NCBI GenBank assembly: GCA_963575745.1
Contig: CAUYUJ010005762.1
Location: 1-30,000, forward strand
Direction: 5' to 3'
Length of the DNA stretch: 30,000 nt
From: Prorocentrum cordatum
Lineage: Eukaryota; Sar; Dinophyceae; Prorocentrales; Prorocentraceae
Shown: piece after piece, positions 1 to 9,001 of the stretch
Position numbering within the stretch: the stretch's first letter is position 1
How the letters are laid out: each line of letters begins with the position of its first letter
The notes under the pieces: generated by a model
Told to the model about the DNA's origin: nothing
Seen by the model: the letters and a program-made list of their open reading frames with translations, nothing else
Databases searched by the model: none
Program-made: the position numbers and the translations under genes

Positions 1-509
1 GCTGCTGCTGCGGGTGATGGCGACGAAGAGGACTAGGAAAATGATGAGGCTGATGACGAAGATGGTGATGGTGGTGATATGGTGCTGGTGATACCGATGA
101 TGCTTATGAGGATGATGATCAGGACGATGATGATGATGGTGACATTGATGATACCAGTTAGTCAAACAACTAGCAATTCCAGTTCGATGCCGATGATAAT
201 CAGGTTGGTGCTGCTGCTGATGATGAGGTTGATGATGGTGATGATACTGATGATAATGATGCACATGATGCTGAGTGTGATGGCGATGATGATGACGATG
301 AGGTGGCAGAGGAATTTGATGCCGTTGTTGATGATAGGGGGTGTGGGAAAGGACTGTGACAATGCATATTGGTATGCTTGTGAAGAAGATGCGGGTGATG
401 ATGACGATGGTGATGATGATGGTGGCGGTGCTGTTGCTGTTTATGATGACTGTGACGGCGAAGATGAGATGCTGATGGTTACGAGGATGGCGGCGATGCT
501 GCTGCTTTT

Positions 510-540
<31 letters not shown>

Positions 541-660
541 ATTATGATTCTGATGCTGATCATGATGTTGTTGCCGTTGACGATTGTGGTGACGTGTGTG
601 TTTGTCCTGACCATGGTGATGGCGATTATGATAAGAGGATGTGGAGCAGGATAAGGAAGA
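1..660. repeat. Degenerate GAT/GCT/GGT trinucleotide microsatellite
   Basis: Almost every triplet is GAT, GCT, GGT, GAG or GAC, in a phase that holds over long stretches, with scattered point changes. The triplets read as runs of Asp/Ala/Gly in one frame, Met/Leu in another and His/Ile on the other strand. The 191-residue Met/Leu-rich open frame at 79-654 is a by-product of the repeat and not a gene. The array is truncated by the window start and grades into GA-rich DNA at about 640. The same order, GAT followed by GGA, recurs at 12270-14100. Confidence 0.9.
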
Positions 661-1239
661 GGAGGATAATGAGGAGCGCGACGACAGTTGGAGGGTGGCT
701 TCCCTCCTCTTTCAACCCTTGTCCTCCGTCCGCCATGTCCCCTTTTCCTCTGCCATTATGTTGCCCACGCATCTCCTGTTCTGCTTTGTCCCTCCCAGGC
801 GGATCGGAGGAGCAGGATGAGGGCAGGAGGCGGGTGAGGGGAGAAAGAGGATCATGAGAACGCAAAGGACGGGTGAGAGGATAAAGACAAGGCGGATCAC
901 GATGAGGAGGAGGAGGAGGAGGAGGAGGAGGAACATGAACACCGACCAGAGAGGGGAGAAGGAAGAGGGGGAGGAGACCAACTAGGTTCGCGGTTCCACA
1001 TCTAACATCCTTGCTCTCCTTTGCCGTCCCTCTGGCTTCTCCGCTCTCCCCTCTCCCCTTTTTCCTCATCCGTTTCCCTCACGTGCTCCTTCTGCATGTC
1101 CATGCCCCTCCTCCCTTCCCTCGACTCCTCCTACATTTATTCAATACCTGTCACTTCTCTCTGACATATCTCCGTCATGCTTCTCACATAGATGGCTCCA
1201 GTCTGCACGATCCCCCTCCCGAGAAGTTGCGTTTTGGAT
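661..1239. other. Purine-rich then pyrimidine-rich non-coding stretch
   Basis: A GA-rich segment contains a short (GGA)n tract at about 904-932. It passes into a CT-rich segment at about 1010-1140. Open frames here are low-complexity proline/serine or arginine/glutamate strings with no recognisable domain. No gene is called. Confidence 0.6.
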
Positions 1240-1615
1240 GCAGCGTTGGCCACGCCTAATAATTCCCACGGAGCCTCCGATCGACGGGACGACGCTTTCC
1301 CCGCATCGCTGGTCGCAACATTGCATCAGCAGATGCGGTGCTCTCTCTCTGAAACGTCTGCCACGTGTTAGAATATCAATTGACTTCCCGCTCAATGGAA
1401 CGACGCTCTCGGCACAGCGCCAGTCGTATCCTTGTTATTCGCAACAATCCAGATTCCGTTGCACCGTTGGCCACACGTCGAGTTTCCATAGAGCATCCGT
1501 CCCACGGAACGATGCTCTCACCGCGTCAGTGAAAGTGGTGTTGCCGCTGCGAGGTTTGCCTTGTTCCATAGTCTCGATGAAGCGTCCGTCCAACGTAGCG
1601 CACTCCCACAGCGGC
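1240..1615. repeat. Decayed ~110-bp tandem repeat
   Basis: The phrase GGAACGAYGCTCTC, or a close variant, recurs near 1287, 1397 and 1505, a spacing of about 108-111 bp. GTTGGCCAC recurs near 1244 and 1464. A fourth, weaker copy (AGCGTCCGTCCAACG) lies near 1580. Copies are heavily diverged, so the boundaries are approximate. The block ends directly against the 70-bp satellite. No coding function is seen. Confidence 0.55.
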
Positions 1616-1624
1616 GCTGGCCCG

Positions 1625-2285
1625 ATCCCGCCCCAGCTAGCTGCCAAATCGGACCCTTGGGGGTCCGATTTGCGCAATGCAGCTCCCGAATCGGCTCCTG
1701 TCCCAGATTGTTGCCACATCGGAGCTTCAGGGGTCCAATTTGCGCGATGTAGTTCCCGAGCCTGCTCCCGCCACAGCTAGCTGCCAAATCGGACCTTCAG
1801 GGGTCCAATTTGCGCGATGTAGCTCCCGAGCCTGCTCCCGCCACAGCTAGCTGCCAAATCGGACCCTCAGGGGTCCGATTTGCGCAGTGCAGCTCCCGAG
1901 CCTGCTCACGCCCCCGCTGGCTGCCAAGCCGGAGCCTCAGGGGTCCGATTTGCGCATTGCAGCTCCCGAACCGGCTCCCGCCCAAGCTAGCTGCCAAATC
2001 GGACCCTCAGGGGTCCGACTTGCGCAATACAGCCACCGAAGCGGCTTCCGCCCGAGCTTGCTACCAGATCGGACCCTCGAGGGGCCGATTTGCGCACTGC
2101 CCGAATTGGCTCCCGCCGCAGGGGTCCGATTTGCGCGATGTAGCTCCCGAGCCGGCTCCCGCCCCAGCGTGCTCCCAAATCGGATCCTCAGGGGTCCGAT
2201 TTGCGCAATGCAGTTCCCGAGCTGGCTCAGGCCACAGCTTGCTGCCAAATCGGACCCTCAGGGGTCCGTTTTGCACCTACTGTTC
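1625..2285. repeat. 70-bp satellite with a conserved hairpin
   Basis: About nine to ten units. The word CTGCCAAATCGG or a variant starts at 1641, 1711, 1781, 1851, 1921, 1991, 2061, 2171 and 2241, so spacing is 70-71 bp except for one 110-bp step (2061-2171), where a unit lost about 30 bp. Each unit carries CAAATCGGACCC, the loop TCAG, then GGGTCCGATTTG, which is a perfect 12-bp stem in the unit at 1855-1882. Several other units have one mismatch or a wobble pair. The rest of the unit is a GC-rich spacer around CAGCTCCCGAGCC. Open frames of up to 177 residues cross the array in several frames but follow the repeat and are not called as genes. Confidence 0.92.
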
Positions 2286-2756
2286 TTCGTCTTTGTTGGA
2301 TGTTCTTCAGCATCCTGGGGAGGGTACCCTTGGATGCTCTTGAGGCATGTTCTTCTGGCCTGGGTCTGACTTTATGTCTGGGGCTCCGCCTCAGAGCACA
2401 CGTGGGCCTGGCCTCTGTGGGGCCAGGCCTGGTGGTACTCCCGGCACCCCTCGCAGCGCACGTCAGTCCCTCCTCCTCCGCATTTACGCGGGGCGAACTT
2501 GGGCGACGTGGCTGTGGCGTTCCACCATTACCATATCTAGGACGGGGGAAAAGAGAGGATGAGGAGATCCTCCTCCTCCTCCTCTTCGTCGTCCTCCTCC
2601 TCCTCCTCAAGCCATCTGGCTCAATCCCCCCCCTTGCATACTTTTACTTTCACTTTACACTTTCACTCTACACTTCCACTTCCTCTACCATCGTTAATTA
2701 TCTCCAACATCTTGTCGCTCTCGCCCGAGCGCCCCTCGGATGGCATCCGGAAGGCA
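2286..2756. other. Flank upstream of the retrotransposon, possibly its 5' leader
   Basis: This stretch holds a perfect 9-bp inverted repeat, GGCCTGGCC at 2405-2413 and GGCCAGGCC at 2421-2429. It also has a TCC-rich tract at about 2566-2612 and a degenerate CACTTT-type hexamer run at about 2635-2690. The first convincing retrotransposon coding sequence starts at 2757, so part of this stretch may be the 5' untranslated region. No promoter motif is identified and the element's 5' end cannot be placed from one copy. Confidence 0.4.
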
Positions 2757-3864
2757 ATGACCGCGACCGGCTCCACCCCGCTACCCAAACACGCAAAGCC
2801 AGGACAGCATGAGGATCAGGAGCCAGCACTCGAGCCTAGAGACCAAGCTATCGTCGATGCCATGTCCAAGCGCATGCGCAGCATCATGGACGAGCGAATG
2901 ACGAAGTACGAGCAGGCCAATGAGGCAAAATTCGAAGGCATTCAGCGCCAGACCGACGACATCAAAGGTTCGAACGTTACCGAGTTCAAAGCGCTGCACG
3001 CCAAGACTGACGCCACAGCTCTTCAAGTACAACAACTACAACAAGCAATCGACAGCATGAAAGGCATCCCAGCACACACAACAAGAACTTGCACCTGGTG
3101 GCACACGGATTTCAAAACGACACCTCCGAAGTTTCCGTCGTCGGGTACTTGACGCATCTAGCCAAGGACCACAACTACCAGGACCGGGTGCACAACGTGT
3201 TCTGCATGACTGAGCCACCAGCGTCGGATACATAGAGTGCCAGACACTCGCGAGCAAAAACGGCTTCCACAAATTGATGCGAGACAGCCCACCCCGAGTA
3301 CCAGGAGGACCCCCAGAACAAAGCGTACAATTCATAGGAAACCTCACGAAGGCGGAGCGGCGGGACATGAAGCAGCTCGCTTTCGTCAACTGCCACTTCA
3401 ACCGTCTTTTGGGCATCCCCCCTTGAAGACATTCGTATTTTGAGGGACGAGCTCGTGGTACAGGTGCTGGGGAAATTGGTGGCTAAAATCACGTTCGGGG
3501 AGGTGGAATACGCAGGGCGGGGACAAGAGGTGAAGGTGCCGGTTGCCCAACCAATGCGTGGATGGGATGACAAAGGCTTCCCAACAAAAATAGTCCCGAG
3601 TGCGCGGTTTAAGACCGGCCCTGGAAGTTGTGGAGTTATTTAACACAATCGGGTATTCGAATTTCTCTCTCCTCTCCCTGCCTCCGCCTCCCGCTGAGAA
3701 TACCCGGGTCTTCCAGAATTCGATGCGAGACCAATGCGGCAGTGTAATTTTTACCCCCCTTCCAGAACCGCCCCCCCAGGACTTGCAGCCTCGACGCCGA
3801 CATCTTGACCAACCGCTTCACCGACGTCAGCGCGGAGCACTGGAGGCGGAAGAAAGGCTTATAA
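2757..3864 (+). pseudogene. LINE ORF1 remnant (coiled-coil, possible nucleic-acid-binding region)
   Basis: The start is ATG at 2757, reading MTATGSTPLPKHAKPG. A charged, heptad-like stretch about 25-100 residues in (AMSKRMRSIMDERMTKYEQ and later LQVQQLQQAIDSM) looks like the trimerising coiled coil of LINE ORF1 proteins. Coding similarity then hops frame. A segment with LHLVAHGFQND at about 3090-3235, where the first strand of an RRM-like fold is plausible but unproven, ends in TAG at 3233-3235. The next segment, with MRDSPPRVPGG, runs 3226-3426. The next, with RILRDELVVQVLGKL, runs about 3427-3643. The tail, with DADILTNRFTDV, is at about 3784-3864 and ends in TAA. At least three frameshifts make it non-functional. 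An inverted repeat, CGGGTATTC at 3650-3658 and GAATACCCG at 3698-3706, lies in the poorly coding gap. Confidence 0.7.
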
Positions 3865-3904
3865 ATGAACAGACGGTGACGTGCCAGCATGCATCTTCCA
3901 CAAA

Positions 3905-6000
3905 GCAACAACGATCCCGACAGACCAGCAGCACCCATCAACGACCGCCGACGACCTCCAACCAACACTACAAGCAGCACCGACCCAGGCCGACCAGCAG
4001 CATCCACCAGCACCCGCCACGGACAACCACCGACCAACAACACCACAAGCAGCGCCGACCCCACATGACCAGCAGCACCCACCAGCACCCACCGCCGACC
4101 AACACCGATCAGTATATCCACAAGCAACGTCGACCCCACCCGACCAGCAGCACCCACCAACGACCACCGACGACCGCCGACCAGTACCACAAGCAGCGCC
4201 GACCCAGACCGACCAGCAACACCCAGCACCAAATACCGACCACCAACGACAAGCAGCACCCCCAGCAACGCCGACCCCGCCCGACCAGCAGCACTCATCA
4301 ACGACCGCCGACGACCGACGACCAACACCACAAGCAACACCGACCCAGACCGACCAGCAGCACCAACCAGCACCCACCGCCGACTACCACAACAGACGAG
4401 CAGCACCACAAACAGCGCCGACACCACCCGACCAGCAGCACCCGCCAGCGACCACCGACGACCGCCGACCAACACCACAAGCAGCACAGACCCATACCGA
4501 CCAGCAGCACCCACCAGCACCCACCACCAACAACCACCGACCAGCAGCACCACAAGCAACGCCGACCCCGCCCGACCAGCAGCACCCACCAGCTACCATC
4601 GCCGACCGACGACCAACACCACAATCAACACCGACCCAGACCGACCAGCAACACCCACCAGCACCCACCACCGAGCTTCTTCACCGACCAGCATCACCGC
4701 AAGCAGCGCCGACTCTAACCGACCAGCAGCACCCACCAGCGACCGCCAGTGCCCAAGACCCACCAGCGCCGACCAACTTTCTCCTTCCCCTCCCCCCCTC
4801 CTTCCTCCTCCTCCTCCTTCCTCCTCCGCCTTCTCCTGCCGACGGCGATGTGCCGCGCGGCATCTTGACAACAATGCGACCTCCAACATCAAACGCCATT
4901 AGCAACCACCGACCGACAGCACCACCACAAGCAATACCGACCCCGACCGGCCAACGGCGCAAGCGGGCGACCACCGCCGACCGCAACCGAACAACAATTC
5001 CACTGCAAGCAGCACGGACTTCAACCGACCAGCGGCGACCAACGGCGCCCACCGGGAACCACCGACCAGCATCACAACGAGCAACGCCAACCCCAACCGA
5101 CAAGCAGCGCCCACTGCCACCAGCCAACGACCAGCGACGACCGACAACATCGCCACAACAAAACAGCACCCGACCGACGAACAGCACGCACCAACGCCCG
5201 CCGACAACAACGACCAGCCAACAACGCCGCAAGCAGCACCGACCCCAACCGACGAACGGCCCCACAACCACCAACCACAGCGACCGACCAACCACGACCC
5301 ACCGACAACCGCGACCGACAACAACCGCGACTGACCGACCAACCGCGACCCACTGACAACCGCGACCAACGGCGCCGCGACCACCAATGCCCACCGACAA
5401 CCACGACCCAACGGCAACCGCGACCGACCAACGGCGCCACAAGCAGCACCGCAACCGACCGACCAGCAACGCACGCAAGCGCCCGCCGCCGACCACAACC
5501 GACCAGCGCTGCAACCGCAAGCGGCGCAGACCCCAATCGACCAGCGGCGCCCCGTAGCGCCCACCGACAACCGCCGACCAGCAACAGGGCAAGCAACACC
5601 GACCCCAACCGACGAGCAGCGCCCATTGCGACCCACTCACGACCAGCAACAACCGGCAACGCCACCGCAAGAAACACGACCTCCAACTGACCAGCAGCTC
5701 CCACCAGCGCCAACCGACAACCGCGACCGACAGACAATGCCACAAGCACCACCGACCCCAACCGACCAACAGCACACACAAGCGCACTCCACCGAACACG
5801 ACCTACCAGCGACGCCACCACAAGCAGCACAGACGCAAACCAACCAGCGACGCCCACCAGCGCCCACCGACAACCACACAGCCACATCACAGCAAATAAC
5901 AGCGACCCCAACCGACCAGCAGTGCCCGCCGCCACCTGCCACCGACCAGCGACGACCGGCAACTCCATCACCAATCGTCGTCGACCACAGACAAGCAGCA
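3905..6000 (+). repeat. Satellite array 1 inside the LINE (alternating ~69/75-bp units, core CGACCAGCAGCACC)
   Basis: The phrase GACCAGCAGCACC recurs near 3923, 3992, 4067, 4142, 4211, 4282, 4352, 4430, 4499, 4573, 4642 and 4721. Spacings mostly alternate between about 69-71 and 74-79 bp, which indicates a dimeric unit of about 145 bp with two diverged halves. One half carries CAACGACCACCGACGACC and the other CACCAGCACCCACC. The array is interrupted by a pyrimidine tract at about 4775-4840 and continues in a more diverged form to about 6000, where a second pyrimidine tract follows (6010-6075). The sum of spacings stays close to multiples of three and stops are rare. Frames of 372 and 491 residues on + (3600-4718, 3881-5356) and several on - stay open. 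The dominant peptide is Pro/Thr/Gln-rich with the core PTDQQHPPAP. It lies between the ORF1 tail and the endonuclease start. Confidence 0.9.
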
Positions 6001-6149
6001 ACGTCGACCGGCCCTCTCCCTCCCATCCTCCCCCCTCTCCTCCTCCTCCTCCCCCTCCTCCTCCTCCTCCTCCGCAGCGCCGACGACAACCAGGGCAGAC
6101 CGACCGTGTACATGTGACAATCATTCACAAAAGCGCCCGGTCTCTTTAA

Positions 6150-7626
6150 ACAGACGACCGAGTCAGCGAGATAATCAGTGAGCTCGAGTCCGATCACTGG
6201 GATTTCGCCCTTATCAGCGAACAACGGCCGAAGAGTCCTGGACAGCCTCGGAAGGGCGCGCCTTCGCCGGATCTGGCAATAGTCAAGCATGCCATGGAGT
6301 TGCCTGAATCGTGCGTCGACGTTGGTAAAAACATACAGAGGTTCCAGGCGCTTTCGTCTGGACTCGCCTCGGTATCGCTGAAGAGAGGGAGATGGAAACT
6401 ACAACTCGTGGCTGCATTTTTTCTTCATTCGGGATACAGTGGCCCACGCGTGCAGCGCATGTGCGAAATGATCCGCGAGCTTCGCAGAGAGAGCGCCAAG
6501 ACGCGACATCACTTGATACTCGCAGGGGATTTTATCGCACAGACGGGGGCTTCCATGACCTCCGAGGACGCAGACGCCGCCGCCGACATGCGGGGTATTA
6601 GGCTACGTCATTGGGCCGCCCAGGAGAGACTTGTTATTGCATTTTTCTTGGCGAGCCATTGCGCAATCGAATCGCTTATAGCAGTGGCGACAATCACAAG
6701 CAGCTTGACTACGTACTGAACCGCGCGATGCTCCGGCGCTGCGCCAACGCAGAGGCCAGCGAAATGCGCGAACGAAATGGGCGCGGAAAGAATGGGCACA
6801 ATGCCCAACAGCGGATCTTGTTCAGTTTGAACAGGACTCGCTGTCCACGCCGCCGCGGCCTGTGTCCATTCGAGACAGAAGGCCGCCTGCCCAACAGCGA
6901 CCGCTGTTGGTTTGGGGCAACATTTGTTGTTGGGCACAATTCTTTCCGTGCCCAAGTCGGGCGCCCAGAAACAACAGGACCGACCTCGGCTCCGACGACG
7001 AGGCTGTTGCCGTAGATTCCCGGGTGCCGACCGCCATGATATGCGGACGACCACGATGTGGTTGCGAACGACAACAGCAACGGCGACAGCGCCGACGACG
7101 AACGACCGGCACTATCACCAACGCGCAAGTTTACCATGACCACCAAAGGCCCCATTTACGCCCGCGCAGTTTGCCTTCCGACCCGAGTGAACTGTGCGAA
7201 CACATCCAGCGAGTTATCGTCGTAGCCGCTGCCGCCAGCAGTGCCGCGGTGCACTCATCTTGGCGCGACAGAGGCGGCGCAGCCCTGGCCAGTGCGCAAG
7301 CAAACCAACAACTCGACAGAGAACCGGCGCGACTACGCAACCTACTCACTGAACGGTAGCAGACGCCGCGCAACGACCGCCGCGCCCGCAAGCAGCTGAG
7401 TAAACGTATACAGCAAGAGATCCGTGCGCAGAAGAGGACGAGACGACTGGCCCATATAGCCAACGTACTTGAGCATTTCAGAGATTTAAAGAGCATCCCG
7501 CGTATCAAAACACGGAGAAGACGAACTCTCAGTATCCCCGTGACAGACAAATTGGGCAACGATTGCGCGACGCGACAAGAAATCGCGAACGCTTTCGCGG
7601 AGTTCTACGAGCAATTGTACAGCTCG
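6150..7626 (+). pseudogene. LINE ORF2 part 1: apurinic-type endonuclease and linker
   Basis: This is the exonuclease/endonuclease/phosphatase fold, which nicks target DNA. The first frame, from about 6150, reads DHWDFALISEQ with the metal-binding Glu at 6219-6221. It then reads HLILAGDFIAQTG near 6510-6548, matching the GDFNA motif but with Ile in place of Asn. A frameshift near 6630 leads to a second frame containing KQLDYVLNR (6698-6724), the family's LDY motif. An SDR at 6896-6904 stands where the catalytic SDH is expected (tentative). From about 6862 a third frame carries the basic linker, with a TAG at 7357-7359. It continues through IQQEIRAQKRTRRL and ends in EIANAFAEFYEQLYSS at about 7579-7626, which is the normal lead-in to the reverse transcriptase. 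The N-terminus of the domain is missing or lost in array 1. Two frameshifts, one stop and changed active-site residues make it dead. Confidence 0.88.
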
Positions 7627-7649
7627 ACAACGACGGCGACGCAGCCGCA

Positions 7650-9000
7650 ACGACCGAGCGACGACCGCGCCGACCGCCGACCTGCAGACCAACCAGCAGA
7701 CCGAGCAGCAGACCCGCAACCTAGCAGACCGAACGCCGCGCCGGCCGACCGACCAGTAGCCCATGAGACCGACCGCCGACCGCCGACTAGCAGACCAGCA
7801 GACCGACTGCCACCGACCGACCAGCAGACCCACCGACTCCCACAACGACCCAACGACGACCCCACCGACCACCGACCAGCAGACCCACCAGCAGACCGAC
7901 CAGCAGACCGGCAAACCAACAGGCAGAACGCCGCGCCAGCCGACCGACCAGTAGCCCAGCAGACCGACCACCGACCGCCGACTAGCAGACCAGCAGACCG
8001 AATACCACCGACCGACCAGCAGACCCACCGACTCCCGCAACGACAAAACGACGACCCCACCGAGCACCGACCAGCAGACCGACCAGCAGACCGACCAGCA
8101 GACCGGCAAACCGACAGGCCGAACGCCGCGCCGGCCGACCAACCCGCAGACCAGCAGACAGACCACCGACCGCCGACTAGCAGACCAGCAGACCGACTAC
8201 CACCGACCGACCAGCAGACCCACCGACCCCCACAACGACCCAACGACGACCCCACCGACCACCGACCAGCAGACCGACCAGCAGACCGACCAGCAGACCG
8301 GCAAACCAACAAGCCGAGCGCCGCATTGGCCGACGAGCCAGCAGACTAGCAGACCGACCACCGACCGCCGACTAGCAGACCAGCAGACCGACTACCACCG
8401 ACCGACCAGCAGAATCCACCGACTCCCACAACGACCAAACGACGACCCCACCGACCACCGACCAGCAGACCGAGCAGCAGACCGACCAGCAGACCGGCAA
8501 ACCAACAGGCCGAACGCCGCGCATGCCGACCAACCAGCAGACCAGCAGACCGACCACCGACCGCCGACTAGCAGGCCAGCAGACCGACTACCACCGACCG
8601 ACCAGCAGACCCACCGACTCCCACAACGACCGAACGACGACCCCACCGACCACTGGCCAGCGCACCGGCCAGCAGACCGACCAGCAGACCAGCAAACCAA
8701 CAGGCCGAACGCCGCGCCGGCCGACCAACCAGTAGATCAGCAGGCCGACCACCGACCGTCCATTAACAGACCAGCAGACCGACTACCACCGACCGACCAG
8801 CAGACCCACCGACTCCCACAACGATCAAACGACGACCCCGCTGACCGACCAGCAGACCGACCAGCAAACCGAAAAAGCAGCAAACCGCGCGCCAGACCGA
8901 CCGACCGACCAGCAGTCCAGCAGACCAACCCCCGCCCGCCGGCCACCAGACTGGCAGACCTACGACCGACCAGCGATCAGCAGACTCGCCGACTCCCACC
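7650..9000 (+). repeat. 195-bp satellite array 2, in frame with the LINE polyprotein
   Basis: GACTAGCAGACCAGCAGACC or its equivalent starts at 7785, 7980, 8175, 8370, 8566 and 8761, giving units of 195, 195, 195, 196 and 195 bp. A partial unit precedes them (7650-7784) and a diverged last unit runs to about 9000. Units are mostly well conserved. 195 bp is 65 codons. The frame used by the upstream endonuclease linker is open from 7540 until a TAG at 8347-8349, where sibling units have CAG. The only length change is one extra base near 8413 (AGAATCCACC against AGACCCACC). After it, the shifted frame stays open through the array and into the reverse transcriptase lead-in at 9002. The peptide is rich in Arg, Pro, Ala, Asp and Gln, with PTDQQTHR in each unit. 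Confidence 0.93.
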
Positions 9001-9001
9001 C

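Noticed and set aside
3600-5356. 372- and 491-residue Pro/Thr/Gln-rich frames as a mucin-like or structural protein gene
   Set aside because: They lie inside the LINE, are produced by array 1, and have equally long partners in other frames and on the minus strand; treated as satellite, possibly once part of the polyprotein.
7650-9000. CRISPR-like array
   Set aside because: Units are contiguous 195-bp tandem copies without unique spacers, the window is eukaryotic, and no cas gene is present. The same reasoning rejects the 70-bp array at 1625-2285.
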